The translations under genes were made by a program, and so were the position numbers. DNA of 64,000 bases, taken from Alkaliphilus metalliredigens QYMF. Lineage in GTDB: Bacteria; Bacillota; Clostridia; Peptostreptococcales; Natronincolaceae. Below the pieces are notes generated by a model. That model worked only from the letters and a program-made list of their open reading frames with translations. It had not been told where the DNA came from and did not search any database. Shown one piece after another: positions 36,863 through 46,054 of the stretch. The stretch lies in assembly GCF_000016985.1 (NCBI RefSeq), contig NC_009633.1:4259539-4323538 (forward strand), given 5' to 3'. Numbering within the stretch: position 1 is the first letter of the stretch; each line of letters begins with the position of its first letter.

Positions 36863-37510
36863 CTATCTCATATTTTCTTTAAACTTGAATTTTTGCCAAG
36901 GGCGCACATGATCCAAGAGATACACCTCTTCGTCACATACTTTTCCTACAACACTAGTCTTCCCACTGTTATCCATATCCTGAAGTGCAATTTGAAGCTC
37001 ACCAGCATACCTATCATAAAGGGAGCTTTCAATGATAGTATCTCCTCTTTTAATGGGCGTTGGAGGATACAAAGGCCGCTGTTCTTATGCCCCCCTTTCT
37101 ATATTCCTTGGAACATTTAATAAAGTGCCCTCTGGATAATCCTGTATACCGATGGGGATAGAAGTTATGGCATCCAATTAAATTATCTTTGTTTGGTATA
37201 TAAGATAGTATATTTTCTAGATACTTTGTCCCCACAGCTTCATATCCTTGAAAAACTTTAAATCAGTATGGCTGATGTTATATTCATCGAATACCGAGGG
37301 ACTTACACCTGCTATTGTTTTCATTGCCAATCTATCAGCATGGTCTATTATTTCTTTAAACTCTTCAATCACTTTATCCTTATTACCCTTAGCTGATATA
37401 AGACAAGTGAATACTCTTGTAAACCCATATTTAGCTGCCAGTGATAGATAATCCTTTATTTCTTCAACGTTTGCATTTTCAGGGTATATTGATACTCCCA
37501 ATTCCCTCAT
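36863..37510 (-). pseudogene. DUF871/MupG-like 6-phospho-N-acetylmuramidase, doubly deleted
   Basis: Three fragments in different frames match consecutive parts of the DUF871 (MupG) family, which normally has about 350-370 residues. An N-terminal TIM-barrel piece begins MRELGVSIYPENANVEEIKD and breaks after FKDMKLWG. A middle piece reads KYLENILSYIPNKDNLIGCH and later GIRTAAFVSS. A C-terminal domain piece reads PPTPIKRGDTIIESSLYDRY and ends HVRPWQKFKFKENMR. The joins near 37218 and 37072 each lose tens to over a hundred codons and shift frame. The start lies four bases after the IIA stop, so it was the last gene of this operon. Confidence 0.85.
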
Positions 37511-37514
37511 TCCA

Positions 37515-37838
37515 TTAAGCCTCCCATTTTTCAGGTAGTACATTTTTATATAAATCAACAAATTCTTCAGCCATATCCTTAATGGTCATGGCATTCATTA
37601 AGTGATCCTGTGCATGGATCATTAATAGAGATATTTCCACCTTGTTCCCCTGTGCCTCTGCGTGTATTAATGTTGTTTGAGCCTGATGGGCTAAGATTAG
37701 CTTTGCTTTTGCATCTTCAATACATGCTATGGCTTTTTTGAAATCTCCCTTTTTCGCATGCTGTATAGACTCCATGCTGGAACTTCTTGCTTCTCCGCTA
37801 TGGGTAATCAGAGTAAATATAGCCACTTCGATATCCAA
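37515..37838 (-). CDS. PTS lactose/cellobiose-family IIA component (second set)
   Basis: The 107-residue protein starts at TTG 37838 behind AAGGAG. It is homologous to the IIA at 31598-31921 and has the active His motif LLMIHAQDHLM. It lies between the second GH4 gene and the DUF871 remnant. Confidence 0.94.
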   Translation of the reverse strand: MDIEVAIFTLITHSGEARSSSMESIQHAKKGDFKKAIACIEDAKAKLILAHQAQTTLIHAEAQGNKVEISLLMIHAQDHLMNAMTIKDMAEEFVDLYKNVLPEKWEA

Positions 37839-37864
37839 GTTTAATCACTCCTTGCATTATGTTA

Positions 37865-39178
37865 TTATTTATTGAATTGAGGTAGGTTGTTGGCATTTTC
37901 TATCAATATATCATTTAATACTTTTTTTGCAACCTTTATTGATGGTACTAAGGGATTAGACACAAGAGCCATTAGTGCTGTATTATAATCTCCAGACATA
38001 CCTGCCTCTACTGTCAAAAGCTCATATGCTTTTACTGTTTGTATTAGTCCCTTAATATTTGTAGGTAATTTTCCAGTTGCGATGCCCTTTGCACCGGATT
38101 TTCCTATTACTGCATTTATTTCTACTACTACATCCTGCTCTAACCCTAACACAGCACCATTATTGTGGATATTGACAGTATGAATTTCTTCCTTATCATT
38201 ATAAATAGCACTAATTAGTGATACTGCTGCATCAGAATAATATGCGCCTCCACGTTCTTCTAGTTCCTTTGGCTTTATATTAAGTTCATTATCTTGATAA
38301 AGGTTAAATAACGCACTCTCTATTTTCATTACCTGCTCTGCCCTTGTTCCCTTCTCATTTAAAGCTTTCTTTTCATCCTCCAGCATCTCATCTGCCATAT
38401 AGAAGTATCTATGATATGGACATGGTATCATTCCTAAAGCATAAAGGAAATCTTTATCCCAAACTAAGTCTGGGATATTTTTCATCGTCACCGTTTTACC
38501 TTCTGCCAGCTCATTTAAGACATCAGAAGTAATGTCCTGACCATCTAAATACACTCTTTTCCCATAAACCATATGGTTTAAACCAACAAAATCTATCTTT
38601 AATCGTTTGCTTTCATACCCAAGTATCTTTGCGATATTATTGATCATACCAATTGGAACATTGCAGAGTCCTATTGTTTTCACATTTGTATGTTTAAGCA
38701 CCATTTCAGTTATAATACTAACTGGATTGGTAAAGTTAATCAGCCATGCATTTGGAGCAAGTATTTCTATTTCTCTACAAATATCTAATATAACTGGCAT
38801 TGTTCTTAATGCCTTAGCAAATCCTCCTGCTCCCGTTGTCTCCTGACCAATCATATTATATTTCAGAGGAATTTTTTCATCCAATGCCCTTGCCTTTAAT
38901 CCACCTACCCTTATTTGAGTCAGGATAAAATCCGAATCCTTTATTGCTTTTTTTCTATCTACTGTTTGGTATACCTGGGTTTTTAATCCTGCTTTCTTTA
39001 TCATTCTTCTTGTTAGCTCAAAAATAACATTCAACTTTTTTTTCCCTTCTTCTATATCTACTAAATGTATCTCTTTAACTGGTAGCTCATTGGCTCTTGT
39101 AATAAGTCCCTCTATTAACTCTGGTGTGTAGCTACTTCCACCGCCAATAACTGTAATTTTCAATCCATTTTCCATCAT
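37865..39178 (-). CDS. GH4 family 6-phospho-beta-glycosidase (second copy)
   Basis: The protein (437 residues) has TVIGGGSSYTPELIEG, LINFTNPVSI, GLCNVPIGM, GLNHMVYG and CPYHRYFYMAD, so NAD and metal sites are intact. It is a clear paralogue of the enzyme at 30243-31577. The second of the two ATG codons (39175) may be the true start. Its PTS partners suggest a phosphorylated disaccharide different from that of the first operon. The nearby dead MupG hints at a MurNAc-containing disaccharide in the past. Confidence 0.92.
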   Translation of the reverse strand: MMENGLKITVIGGGSSYTPELIEGLITRANELPVKEIHLVDIEEGKKKLNVIFELTRRMIKKAGLKTQVYQTVDRKKAIKDSDFILTQIRVGGLKARALDEKIPLKYNMIGQETTGAGGFAKALRTMPVILDICREIEILAPNAWLINFTNPVSIITEMVLKHTNVKTIGLCNVPIGMINNIAKILGYESKRLKIDFVGLNHMVYGKRVYLDGQDITSDVLNELAEGKTVTMKNIPDLVWDKDFLYALGMIPCPYHRYFYMADEMLEDEKKALNEKGTRAEQVMKIESALFNLYQDNELNIKPKELEERGGAYYSDAAVSLISAIYNDKEEIHTVNIHNNGAVLGLEQDVVVEINAVIGKSGAKGIATGKLPTNIKGLIQTVKAYELLTVEAGMSGDYNTALMALVSNPLVPSIKVAKKVLNDILIENANNLPQFNK

Positions 39179-39242
39179 TTCACCTCATTATTCATAGTAT
39201 GATAAGATAAAGGGAGTTTACTCACTCCCTTCACCTTATACT

Positions 39243-40532
39243 TTAGTGACTTGTGCTTTTTTTACTTCGATCTTCTCCATATTGATCTTGCCCATACTTA
39301 TCTGCAAGCTTAATAAATGGTAGATAAATCAATACTGCTACACAGAAATTGAACAACGCTAGCAATCCACCCATAATATTTCCACCTGTGGCTAGAAATC
39401 CACCAATACCCATTGGTGTAATCCATGGAATTGCCACAAATGTTGGTGGAACTAATCCACTTACTGTTGCAAGATATGCAATGAGAGTCAGTACAGCTGG
39501 GGTAATAATAAATGGTATAAAGAGAATTGGATTTAAAACAATTGGCATACCAAATATCATGGGTTCGTTAATTTGGAAAATTCCATTAGGTAAGCTTAGC
39601 TTAGCCACCTCTTTATATTCTTTACGTTTTTTTGTACCGATAAATATTGCTGCTATTAGTGCTAATGTTGCTCCTGACCCACCTAAGTGCACATAGGCGT
39701 CAAAAAACACCCTCGTTATGTTATTTGTTGCTACTAACCCCTGCTCAACTAAGTCTGCATTTTCTAAAAGCGCTGGTAAATAAACTGTATTCATAATAGG
39801 TTCTAATAAATTGGCTCCGTGTAGGCCAAAGAACCAGAATAAATTAATCAGCATAGCTGCTATCATGGCCGAAATAGGGCCTTGACCCAATATTAGAAGT
39901 GGTGCTTGAATCGTGTTATATATTAAATCGTATAAACTTGTATCACCAACAGTAGCAATGATATAAGCTACAATTCCTAAAGCATATACTGATGCAATTC
40001 CTGGTATTACAGCAGCAAAGGCTCTTCCTACTGCTGGTGGGACAGTATCTGGCATTTTAATAACCAGATTACGTTTTGTTAGTTTCACAAAAATTTCAGT
40101 TGCAATGATGGCTACCAAAAGTCCAGTAAATAACCCCGTTGCACTTAGGAAACTATTGTGGATATAACCCCCACCTGCATCCCCATGAGCTTGGGGTGTA
40201 ACCGCAATAAATGCGCCAATGGAAATTAATCCAGCTGCTAATCCATCTACACCATACCCCTTGGCTAAGTTATAACCCGTTGAAAACACAACCAAAAGAG
40301 TCATAATTGAAAATGTGCCCCATAAAACATTCTCATTAATTCCCCTTAGAAATCCAAAAAACGGAACCCAGTCAAGCAGTGTGGCGTTTAGCAGTATAGC
40401 AAATGAACCCGCTAAAATCAAAGGCATAATACCAACAAACCCATCACGAATAGCGACTAAGTGTCTTTGTGCACCTATTTTAGATGCCGCAGGCATAAAG
40501 TACTTTTCCATAAACTCAATAAATTTTTTCAT
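39243..40532 (-). CDS. PTS lactose/cellobiose-family IIC permease (second set)
   Basis: This 429-residue membrane protein starts FIEFMEKYFMPAASKIGAQR and carries the sugar-site motif QINEPMIFGMPIVLNP. It has about ten spans. It is paralogous to the IIC at 32085-33359. It follows IIB in the sigma-54 controlled operon. Confidence 0.94.
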   Translation of the reverse strand: MKKFIEFMEKYFMPAASKIGAQRHLVAIRDGFVGIMPLILAGSFAILLNATLLDWVPFFGFLRGINENVLWGTFSIMTLLVVFSTGYNLAKGYGVDGLAAGLISIGAFIAVTPQAHGDAGGGYIHNSFLSATGLFTGLLVAIIATEIFVKLTKRNLVIKMPDTVPPAVGRAFAAVIPGIASVYALGIVAYIIATVGDTSLYDLIYNTIQAPLLILGQGPISAMIAAMLINLFWFFGLHGANLLEPIMNTVYLPALLENADLVEQGLVATNNITRVFFDAYVHLGGSGATLALIAAIFIGTKKRKEYKEVAKLSLPNGIFQINEPMIFGMPIVLNPILFIPFIITPAVLTLIAYLATVSGLVPPTFVAIPWITPMGIGGFLATGGNIMGGLLALFNFCVAVLIYLPFIKLADKYGQDQYGEDRSKKSTSH

Positions 40533-40589
40533 AATTATCCCCCTTTAATTTTAATCTAACTGTCTTAGAAAATTAAAGTATAAATAAGT

Positions 40590-40898
40590 CTACTCTAATA
40601 GTTTTAAAGCCTGCTCTAAAACAGCGTCTCCATTCATTCTTCCATAATTGATACCATCAATTATGGCTACTGGTACCCCCCTTCCAGCCAATGTCTTTTC
40701 CATTTTGCCTAACAAATATCTCACCTGTGGTCCTAACAATAAAACATCAATATGATCAAAATGTTTGGAAGCGTCGGATTCAGATACAGCAAAAATTTCA
40801 ACCAAAACCCCTGTTTTGACTGCAGCTATATTCATTTTTGTTACCAACAAACTTGTAGACATACCTGCAGAGCATACTAGCATTACTCTTTTCATCAC
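40590..40898 (-). CDS. PTS lactose/cellobiose-family IIB component (second set)
   Basis: The 102-residue protein has the P-loop VMLVCSAGMSTSLLV with the phospho-accepting Cys at 9. GGAGGAGG precedes it. It is the first gene after the sigma-54 promoter (41028-41042). Confidence 0.94.
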   Translation of the reverse strand: MMKRVMLVCSAGMSTSLLVTKMNIAAVKTGVLVEIFAVSESDASKHFDHIDVLLLGPQVRYLLGKMEKTLAGRGVPVAIIDGINYGRMNGDAVLEQALKLLE

Positions 40899-41027
40899 AT
40901 TACCTCCTCCATTTTCAGACTATATTCATAATTTCATTTATCTAAAACTGTCTACGGCTAACAGCAGTGCACCCATAGTTGTCTCATGATATCCCCCCCT
41001 TTTTTCATCTTTGTCACATAATATACA

Positions 41028-41042
41028 GCAAGAGTGGTGCCA
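41028..41042 (-). promoter_or_regulatory. Sigma-54 (-24/-12) promoter of the second PTS operon
   Basis: The minus strand reads TGGCAC-CACTC-TTGC, a perfect match to the -24/-12 consensus TGGCAC-N5-TTGC. It lies about 130 bases upstream of IIB and next to a LevR-type sigma-54 activator gene. The stretch between it and IIB (40921-41000) also contains a 20-codon fragment noted in the findings. Confidence 0.93.
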
Positions 41043-41129
41043 ATTTTTCTGATTGTTAGATTAATATGCTTTTTTTCTATAGTTCAGCTATACCAGTTCT
41101 CCTGAATTCATTAAAAATTTCAAAAATTA

Positions 41130-41163
41130 AAAATAGTGTGCATATTTCATCGCACACTATTTT
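41130..41163 (-). terminator. Terminator of the LevR-type regulator gene
   Basis: AAAATAGTGTGC and GCACACTATTTT form a 12-bp stem with a 10-base loop and a minus-strand T run, 17 bases past the stop. It separates the regulator transcript from the PTS operon. Confidence 0.9.
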
Positions 41164-41179
41164 ACACAGTTACACACTT

Positions 41180-43909
41180 TTAATTATAGTCGTTATATAA
41201 AGTCTCATTTTCATTATTAGACACTACTATTTTACAAATATGTGCCAACTCATGTTCACCTATATTTATTCCATAATTAACCTCTAAGGTTTTAAAACAG
41301 TTTTTGATCAGTATCATTTCTCTATTAAACTGGTCTTTATAAGATGCTAATTCATTAAAATCAGTTTGGCTCCCACCACTCTTTAATTTATCTAATAGAA
41401 AGCTGATGTGAAGAATAATCCCAATTATGGCCTCATATTTTACTTTTATATTTAACGTTCTTTCAATATTAGTAATTGTATCTCTTATCTCATCAATTAC
41501 TTTCTCACCATCAATTTCTTTCAAGTGACTTTTTAAGGATTTGCCTATTTTAATATAATTTTCTTCATCCGTTACAACTTCTTCAAGATATTTCAGTCCA
41601 TCACCAGCAATCATCTCTTCTGCTGATATGAAGAGAATATCACTCATATGGATATCTATGGTACTAATAATAGCTAAAATTTTATGATTTTTTTTATATT
41701 CATTTATTGAAGCCAAAAACGCTTTCCTATCGAGCATATTTAATGGTATGATCTCAAGATTATAACAATCGGTTAACTTCTCTTCGATCAGTCCCTTAAG
41801 TCGTTCTGATGCACCTTCTCCTGTAAAACAAGCTGTAATAATAATATTTTTCTTTATCTTCTTTATCATCTTTACTGCTTTACTAAAGTTACTATTTGTT
41901 AATCCCTCACCCCTCAAACTCTCGTAGATTTCATTGATACCTCTTCCTAATACAGCCTTTCTGCAAGCATCAATAACAATTGATGTGCTAACCATATCCA
42001 CTGTTTTTACGATTATACCTGTTTCCTCATATATCATGTCGCCAAAATTAGTTAAGGATCCCATATCCACCAATAGCAATACGCCTCTGCCATTATCTAA
42101 CTCCATAACTTGTTTTTTAGCTAACTCATACATATCTAAAGGATTTATACTAAGTGGCATATCTAAAGCAATGGCATGCTGCTCTCCCACTAATGTATTA
42201 CTGACTTCCACCATACTACTTGCGGTTGTATTCCCATGCATAATAACGAGTATCCCTACCTTTAGCTTTTCCACTCCATCAAAATCTAAGGGATTCGTAA
42301 TAAAAAACAAGGTTAAATACCCAACTTCATCTAAAGGCGTTTGAATATGAAATTTCTTATCGATAATTTTCACTGCTTCCATTGCTACTAAAAATTCATC
42401 TGGATATTCAACCCGAATTAAGTTTAATTTAGGGTGATAAATTTTCAAACCCTTGTTAACCCGTTCAATGAAGCAGTTGATGTGAAGTGCTAATCCATAA
42501 TATATCTTTGGGTCATATTCTCTATTCATCTTATTCTGCGCCAATTGAAGGATTTCTTTCACCGTATCTAGGACTTCAATGTCTACAACTTTAGAAATTT
42601 CTGGTCTTCCAATGTCTTCATGTAGGTTGACAAGATATTTTTGAAAGTGACTCTCAATATCTATATTGATAATCTGATTAATCTCCTCAGCATCTATTCC
42701 AGATCTTTTTAAGTCTTCTAACTTTTTTTCTATTACATCATAAAAATCTCCCCCATGACTTGGCTCATTGATGATATTGGGCACTGCATCTTCTCTATAG
42801 TTAAATCGCAGAACATCTCCCTTTGTTTTTAAGAGTTGATCTATCTCAACTCTTAATTCATTAATTCTCATCATTCCTTTTTTTACATACTGAGGTAGAT
42901 CTGACTGTGTAATTAATATATAATCTTCTTTTCTTGACTTGTAATTTACAAAAGCTTTTGCGCAGGTTAACTGAATATCACTCCCGAGCTGACCAATATT
43001 ATTTGGACAATGGTAAAGAAGTAGCGAAATAAGAGAATTCTTATTTACATATATACTTTTTCCAATTCTCTTTGACTCCTTCTTTATAAAATATTCAATT
43101 AAATAATATCTCTCTCCTAGGCTTTTCTTTCTTAAAGGGGGCAAAGTAATAACCATTGGGATTCTTCTTGTAAATGTATTAAGTAAATAAGATTGAGGAT
43201 CCTCTGTTGTGGCAGCAATGATTTGTACATCTACAGCAATGGCTTTTTCTGTTTCTCCTAGAGCCCTAAAAACACCTGTATCAATGTACGTAAACAGCAT
43301 CTCTTGCCCTTGGGGTGACAGTCTATGTACTTCATCAAGAAATAGCATTCCTCCATTTGCCTTTTTCAGCAGACCGTCTCTATCCTTATCTGCACCTGTA
43401 TATGCTCCCTTTTTAACACCAAATATTTGTGCCATTACCAGTTGAGGGTTATCAGCATAATCAGCACAATTAAATCTAATAAAGGAAGCTTCTTTTTCAA
43501 TTACCTTTGATTCAAAAGCAAATTCATACATTATTTCTGCAAACATTGACTTCCCAACACCTGTTTCACCTAATATTAATGTATGTAGCCCTCTAGGTGG
43601 ATATAAAATAGCAGCTTTAGCTTGTTGTATTGGTATTAGCAAGCTTTGTTGCTGTAGAATAATTTTATCTAGATTATTCTCAATAGATCCTGTTGTTTGA
43701 GATACTTTGCCCCTTTTAGTAGAAGTATATAGGACAGGTCTTCCTTCAATTTTGTCAATCCTCTTTTTTCCGTAAAGAGCATTTAAGTATCTACTTACAT
43801 TAGATCTATCTGCTTTTAGTACTTCGCTAATTTCATAAGCAGAAATCCCTCGATTAAATTTTTCCTCCAACTGAGTCAATACCTCATATACCTTATCAAT
43901 CTTTTTCAT
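41180..43909 (-). CDS. LevR/ManR-type sigma-54 activator with PRD domains
   Basis: The 909-residue protein has an N-terminal winged helix (about 1-65) and a sigma-54 AAA domain with Walker A GETGVGKSMF, the sigma-54 contact loop GAYTGADKD and Walker B GGMLFLDEVHRL. Next come a PRD domain (about 430-540, around ALHINCFIERVNKG), a mannose-type EIIA domain with active His in VIMHGNTTAS, an EIIB-like stretch with ITACFTGEGAS and a C-terminal PRD (IILHISFLLDKL). Phosphorylation of these domains by PTS proteins reports sugar supply. It lies upstream of its target operon. Confidence 0.95.
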   Translation of the reverse strand: MKKIDKVYEVLTQLEEKFNRGISAYEISEVLKADRSNVSRYLNALYGKKRIDKIEGRPVLYTSTKRGKVSQTTGSIENNLDKIILQQQSLLIPIQQAKAAILYPPRGLHTLILGETGVGKSMFAEIMYEFAFESKVIEKEASFIRFNCADYADNPQLVMAQIFGVKKGAYTGADKDRDGLLKKANGGMLFLDEVHRLSPQGQEMLFTYIDTGVFRALGETEKAIAVDVQIIAATTEDPQSYLLNTFTRRIPMVITLPPLRKKSLGERYYLIEYFIKKESKRIGKSIYVNKNSLISLLLYHCPNNIGQLGSDIQLTCAKAFVNYKSRKEDYILITQSDLPQYVKKGMMRINELRVEIDQLLKTKGDVLRFNYREDAVPNIINEPSHGGDFYDVIEKKLEDLKRSGIDAEEINQIINIDIESHFQKYLVNLHEDIGRPEISKVVDIEVLDTVKEILQLAQNKMNREYDPKIYYGLALHINCFIERVNKGLKIYHPKLNLIRVEYPDEFLVAMEAVKIIDKKFHIQTPLDEVGYLTLFFITNPLDFDGVEKLKVGILVIMHGNTTASSMVEVSNTLVGEQHAIALDMPLSINPLDMYELAKKQVMELDNGRGVLLLVDMGSLTNFGDMIYEETGIIVKTVDMVSTSIVIDACRKAVLGRGINEIYESLRGEGLTNSNFSKAVKMIKKIKKNIIITACFTGEGASERLKGLIEEKLTDCYNLEIIPLNMLDRKAFLASINEYKKNHKILAIISTIDIHMSDILFISAEEMIAGDGLKYLEEVVTDEENYIKIGKSLKSHLKEIDGEKVIDEIRDTITNIERTLNIKVKYEAIIGIILHISFLLDKLKSGGSQTDFNELASYKDQFNREMILIKNCFKTLEVNYGINIGEHELAHICKIVVSNNENETLYNDYN

Positions 43910-44061
43910 AATATTCCTCTTTCATTCAATTTATTTGACAATTCATGGGACAAGTAACAGTTTAATAAATTAACTTGAGAGTACTCACTATCCCTAAAAT
44001 AATAACACTTAAATAAATTTATGATCTGAGTGAATTTGATATTTCTTAATCATTGATTATT

Positions 44062-44976
44062 CTAAATTTCAGTCAATAGAAAATTTGCTTTCCCACCAAT
44101 TTTTTCTCCCATATTCACCTTTGTTTCAAACCCCCTATTGGTATTGTTGATTATATCTTCATCAATTTTGATGTGCCCCTTCTCCATTAATAAAATCACT
44201 GTGGAGCCTCCAAATTTAAAATATCCTTTTTCATCCCCTTTTTCAACTCTTTGTTTAGGCTGATAGGTCTGAATGATAGAACCTACACAGGTAGCCCCTA
44301 CTTCAAAGTAAGCAATCTGACCAAACTCATCTGATTGGAACAATGTGAGTTCTCTTTTGTTTTGGCAGTATACTTCTGCAATTCGATTTAATGCAATTGG
44401 ATTAACAGAATAGTACTGTCCCTTAATGGCTGTATACTCATGAGGGATTCCACCATCGGGAAAGTGGAAGCGATGATAATCTGAAGGATTAAGGCGAATA
44501 ACAATACATGAACCACCATGGTATCCTTTAGCCAAATCTTCATCCTGAAAAAGTGCTTTCAGTGTATAGTTCATTCCCTTTACCTGTATCATTTTATCTT
44601 GATCAATGTCTGCATAGGCCAATAATCGTCCATCGGCTGGTGAAGCAAAAGCATCCAAGGCTTCACATATGGGACGTGCTTCTTTTTTTAGTTTTCTAGT
44701 AAAGAAATCATTGAAGTGTCGATAATCACCGATGCTTTTTCTATCCGCCTCTGTTAAATCGATGGAAAGATCTGAGACAAACTTAGCTATTTTTTTTCTA
44801 CTGAAGGGTTGATCCTGCATCTTTCCATATAATGTTGAGAACCATTTTCTTTTTATGAGAAGTTCCAATGCTGTTGCACCACTTTTACGATCATGTAGCC
44901 ATCGTAAAAAGCGATCCCCAGCAACGACTTCCTTTTCCTTTTTCCCTGTATTGCGATCGATATAATAAATGTCCAT
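44062..44976 (-). CDS. psd: Phosphatidylserine decarboxylase proenzyme
   Basis: Psd makes phosphatidylethanolamine at the membrane. The 304-residue proenzyme has substrate and processing motifs ASPADGRLLAY, RLNPSDYHRFHFPD and the C-terminal self-cleavage site FKFGGSTVILL, where the Ser becomes the pyruvoyl group. ATG 44976 is six bases from GAGGG; an in-frame TTG lies just upstream. Partner pssA is not in the window. Confidence 0.94.
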   Translation of the reverse strand: MDIYYIDRNTGKKEKEVVAGDRFLRWLHDRKSGATALELLIKRKWFSTLYGKMQDQPFSRKKIAKFVSDLSIDLTEADRKSIGDYRHFNDFFTRKLKKEARPICEALDAFASPADGRLLAYADIDQDKMIQVKGMNYTLKALFQDEDLAKGYHGGSCIVIRLNPSDYHRFHFPDGGIPHEYTAIKGQYYSVNPIALNRIAEVYCQNKRELTLFQSDEFGQIAYFEVGATCVGSIIQTYQPKQRVEKGDEKGYFKFGGSTVILLMEKGHIKIDEDIINNTNRGFETKVNMGEKIGGKANFLLTEI

Positions 44977-45124
44977 TTTCAACCCTCTTATCTATATTTT
45001 GATTTTGATTTTAGCCTTTGTAGCCTTCGCCGATTTATCACTATTTCAGATTGCTAAGTCAAGTTCAGCTAAATATCATAAGTCTTCTTTATTTTACAAG
45101 ACTATCCCTTTAACTTCAATAAAA

Positions 45125-45285
45125 AGAGCGTCTTCGACGCTTTCGCTGGATGAAACAACTAAGCGATCAACACAATTTAGCAAACTAAATTGGTTGCCTG
45201 CTTATAGGGAAACCTAGTTTCCCTTCGACGACGACAAAGTCGTCTGAGCACCCTTCTGACTACGGAAGGGGAATACTTCCCCTTT
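45125..45285. repeat. Run of five short-loop hairpins
   Basis: Five perfect stems follow each other: AGCGTC/GACGCT (45127-45141), AATTTAG/CTAAATT (45174-45191), AGGGAAAC/GTTTCCCT (45206-45224), GACGAC/GTCGTC (45230-45244) and AAGGGGAA/TTCCCCTT (45266-45284). Loops are three or four bases. It lies between psd and a small membrane-protein gene and is more GC-rich than its surroundings. Confidence 0.85.
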
Positions 45286-45294
45286 CAACCCCTG

Positions 45295-45339
45295 TTTTTT
45301 ATATAGTAGGAAAGGAGAACTTTCCTACTATATAAAAAA
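45295..45339. terminator. 20-bp perfect palindromic terminator
   Basis: TTTTTTATATAGTAGGAAAG is matched exactly by its reverse complement after a 5-base loop, giving T runs on both strands. It directly follows the hairpin block. Confidence 0.85.
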
Positions 45340-45340
45340 A

Positions 45341-45376
45341 GAATCCCATTGTGTTTACGCTACAGCAATGTGATTC
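45341..45376 (-). terminator. Terminator of the gene at 45395-45838
   Basis: GAATCACATTG and CAATGGGATTC pair with one mismatch on the minus strand, followed by a T run. It is 19 bases past the stop codon. Confidence 0.8.
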
Positions 45377-45394
45377 TTCTTAAGCAGTTTATCC

Positions 45395-45838
45395 TTAGTG
45401 GTATGCTAAATGCCATCGTTTATTCTTAAAAACAACAAACTCACTTGTATACAGGGTTCCTGTATCGATTTCTATAATATAAGTATATTTTGATGGAACC
45501 CACTGGGATAATAGGGATTTGTCAATATAATAAAATTGTCTTGCTTGATTAAAGTTATTGGATTGGAAAAAAGTATTTAACTGCTTTTCGTCACTCCAGC
45601 TCATTTCTTCTCCGACTGGATAAACCCCCTCCTGGAGTTTATATTCTTCCACAACAGTTTTAACTTGCTCATAATGATCTTTGTATTTGTTATAGGCGTA
45701 ATCTTCATACATAAAATACATGGGTAAACTGACACCGACTAGTATCAATAACACAAAAGTCATAAAAATACGCTTAAAATTATTATCTTTTCTTTCAACT
45801 GTAAATAAACTATCTAGCTTATCCATCAATGTTCCCAT
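45395..45838 (-). CDS. Small single-span membrane protein of unknown function
   Basis: The 147-residue protein has a cytoplasmic N-terminus of about 22 residues, one membrane span (IFMTFVLLILVGVSLPMYFM) and an outside domain beginning YEDYAYNKYKDHYEQVKTVV. This layout recalls pilin-like or cell-envelope proteins, but I recognise no family. AGGAG lies nine bases before ATG 45838. Its leader contains the eight-copy AGATTTTTT repeat, so expression could vary with copy number. Confidence 0.75.
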   Translation of the reverse strand: MGTLMDKLDSLFTVERKDNNFKRIFMTFVLLILVGVSLPMYFMYEDYAYNKYKDHYEQVKTVVEEYKLQEGVYPVGEEMSWSDEKQLNTFFQSNNFNQARQFYYIDKSLLSQWVPSKYTYIIEIDTGTLYTSEFVVFKNKRWHLAYH

Positions 45839-45852
45839 TAGCCCTCACTCCT

Positions 45853-45924
45853 AGATTTTTTAGATTTTTTAGATTTTTTAGATTTTTTAGATTTTTTAGA
45901 TTTTTTAGATTTTTTAGATTTTTT
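45853..45924. repeat. Eight perfect tandem copies of a 9-bp unit
   Basis: AGATTTTTT is repeated eight times without error between a TATAAT-like sequence (minus strand, near 45930) and the ribosome site of the gene at 45395-45838. It would be transcribed as AAAAAATCT repeats in the leader. Confidence 0.97.
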
Positions 45925-46003
45925 ATTATTATATCATTTTTGCTAATTTAGAGTATGTTAAAATTTACATTTATTTAACAATTTTTAAAGACTTTTCCAT
46001 CAA

Positions 46004-46032
46004 TTGACTTTTCAACTATTCCATGTTATATT
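46004..46032 (+). promoter_or_regulatory. pyrBI promoter
   Basis: TTGACT (46004-46009) and TATATT (46027-46032) are 17 bp apart, placing the start of transcription near 46039, just before the first PyrR loop. Confidence 0.8.
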
Positions 46033-46054
46033 CTAATTAATACTTATGGCTTTT

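Noticed and set aside
44983-45217. Plus-strand 82-codon ORF starting inside psd's upstream region
   Set aside because: It runs into the hairpin block, has no ribosome site and no recognisable protein pattern.
45853-45924. Possible CRISPR array
   Set aside because: The unit is only 9 bp and there are no spacers; it is a simple tandem repeat.
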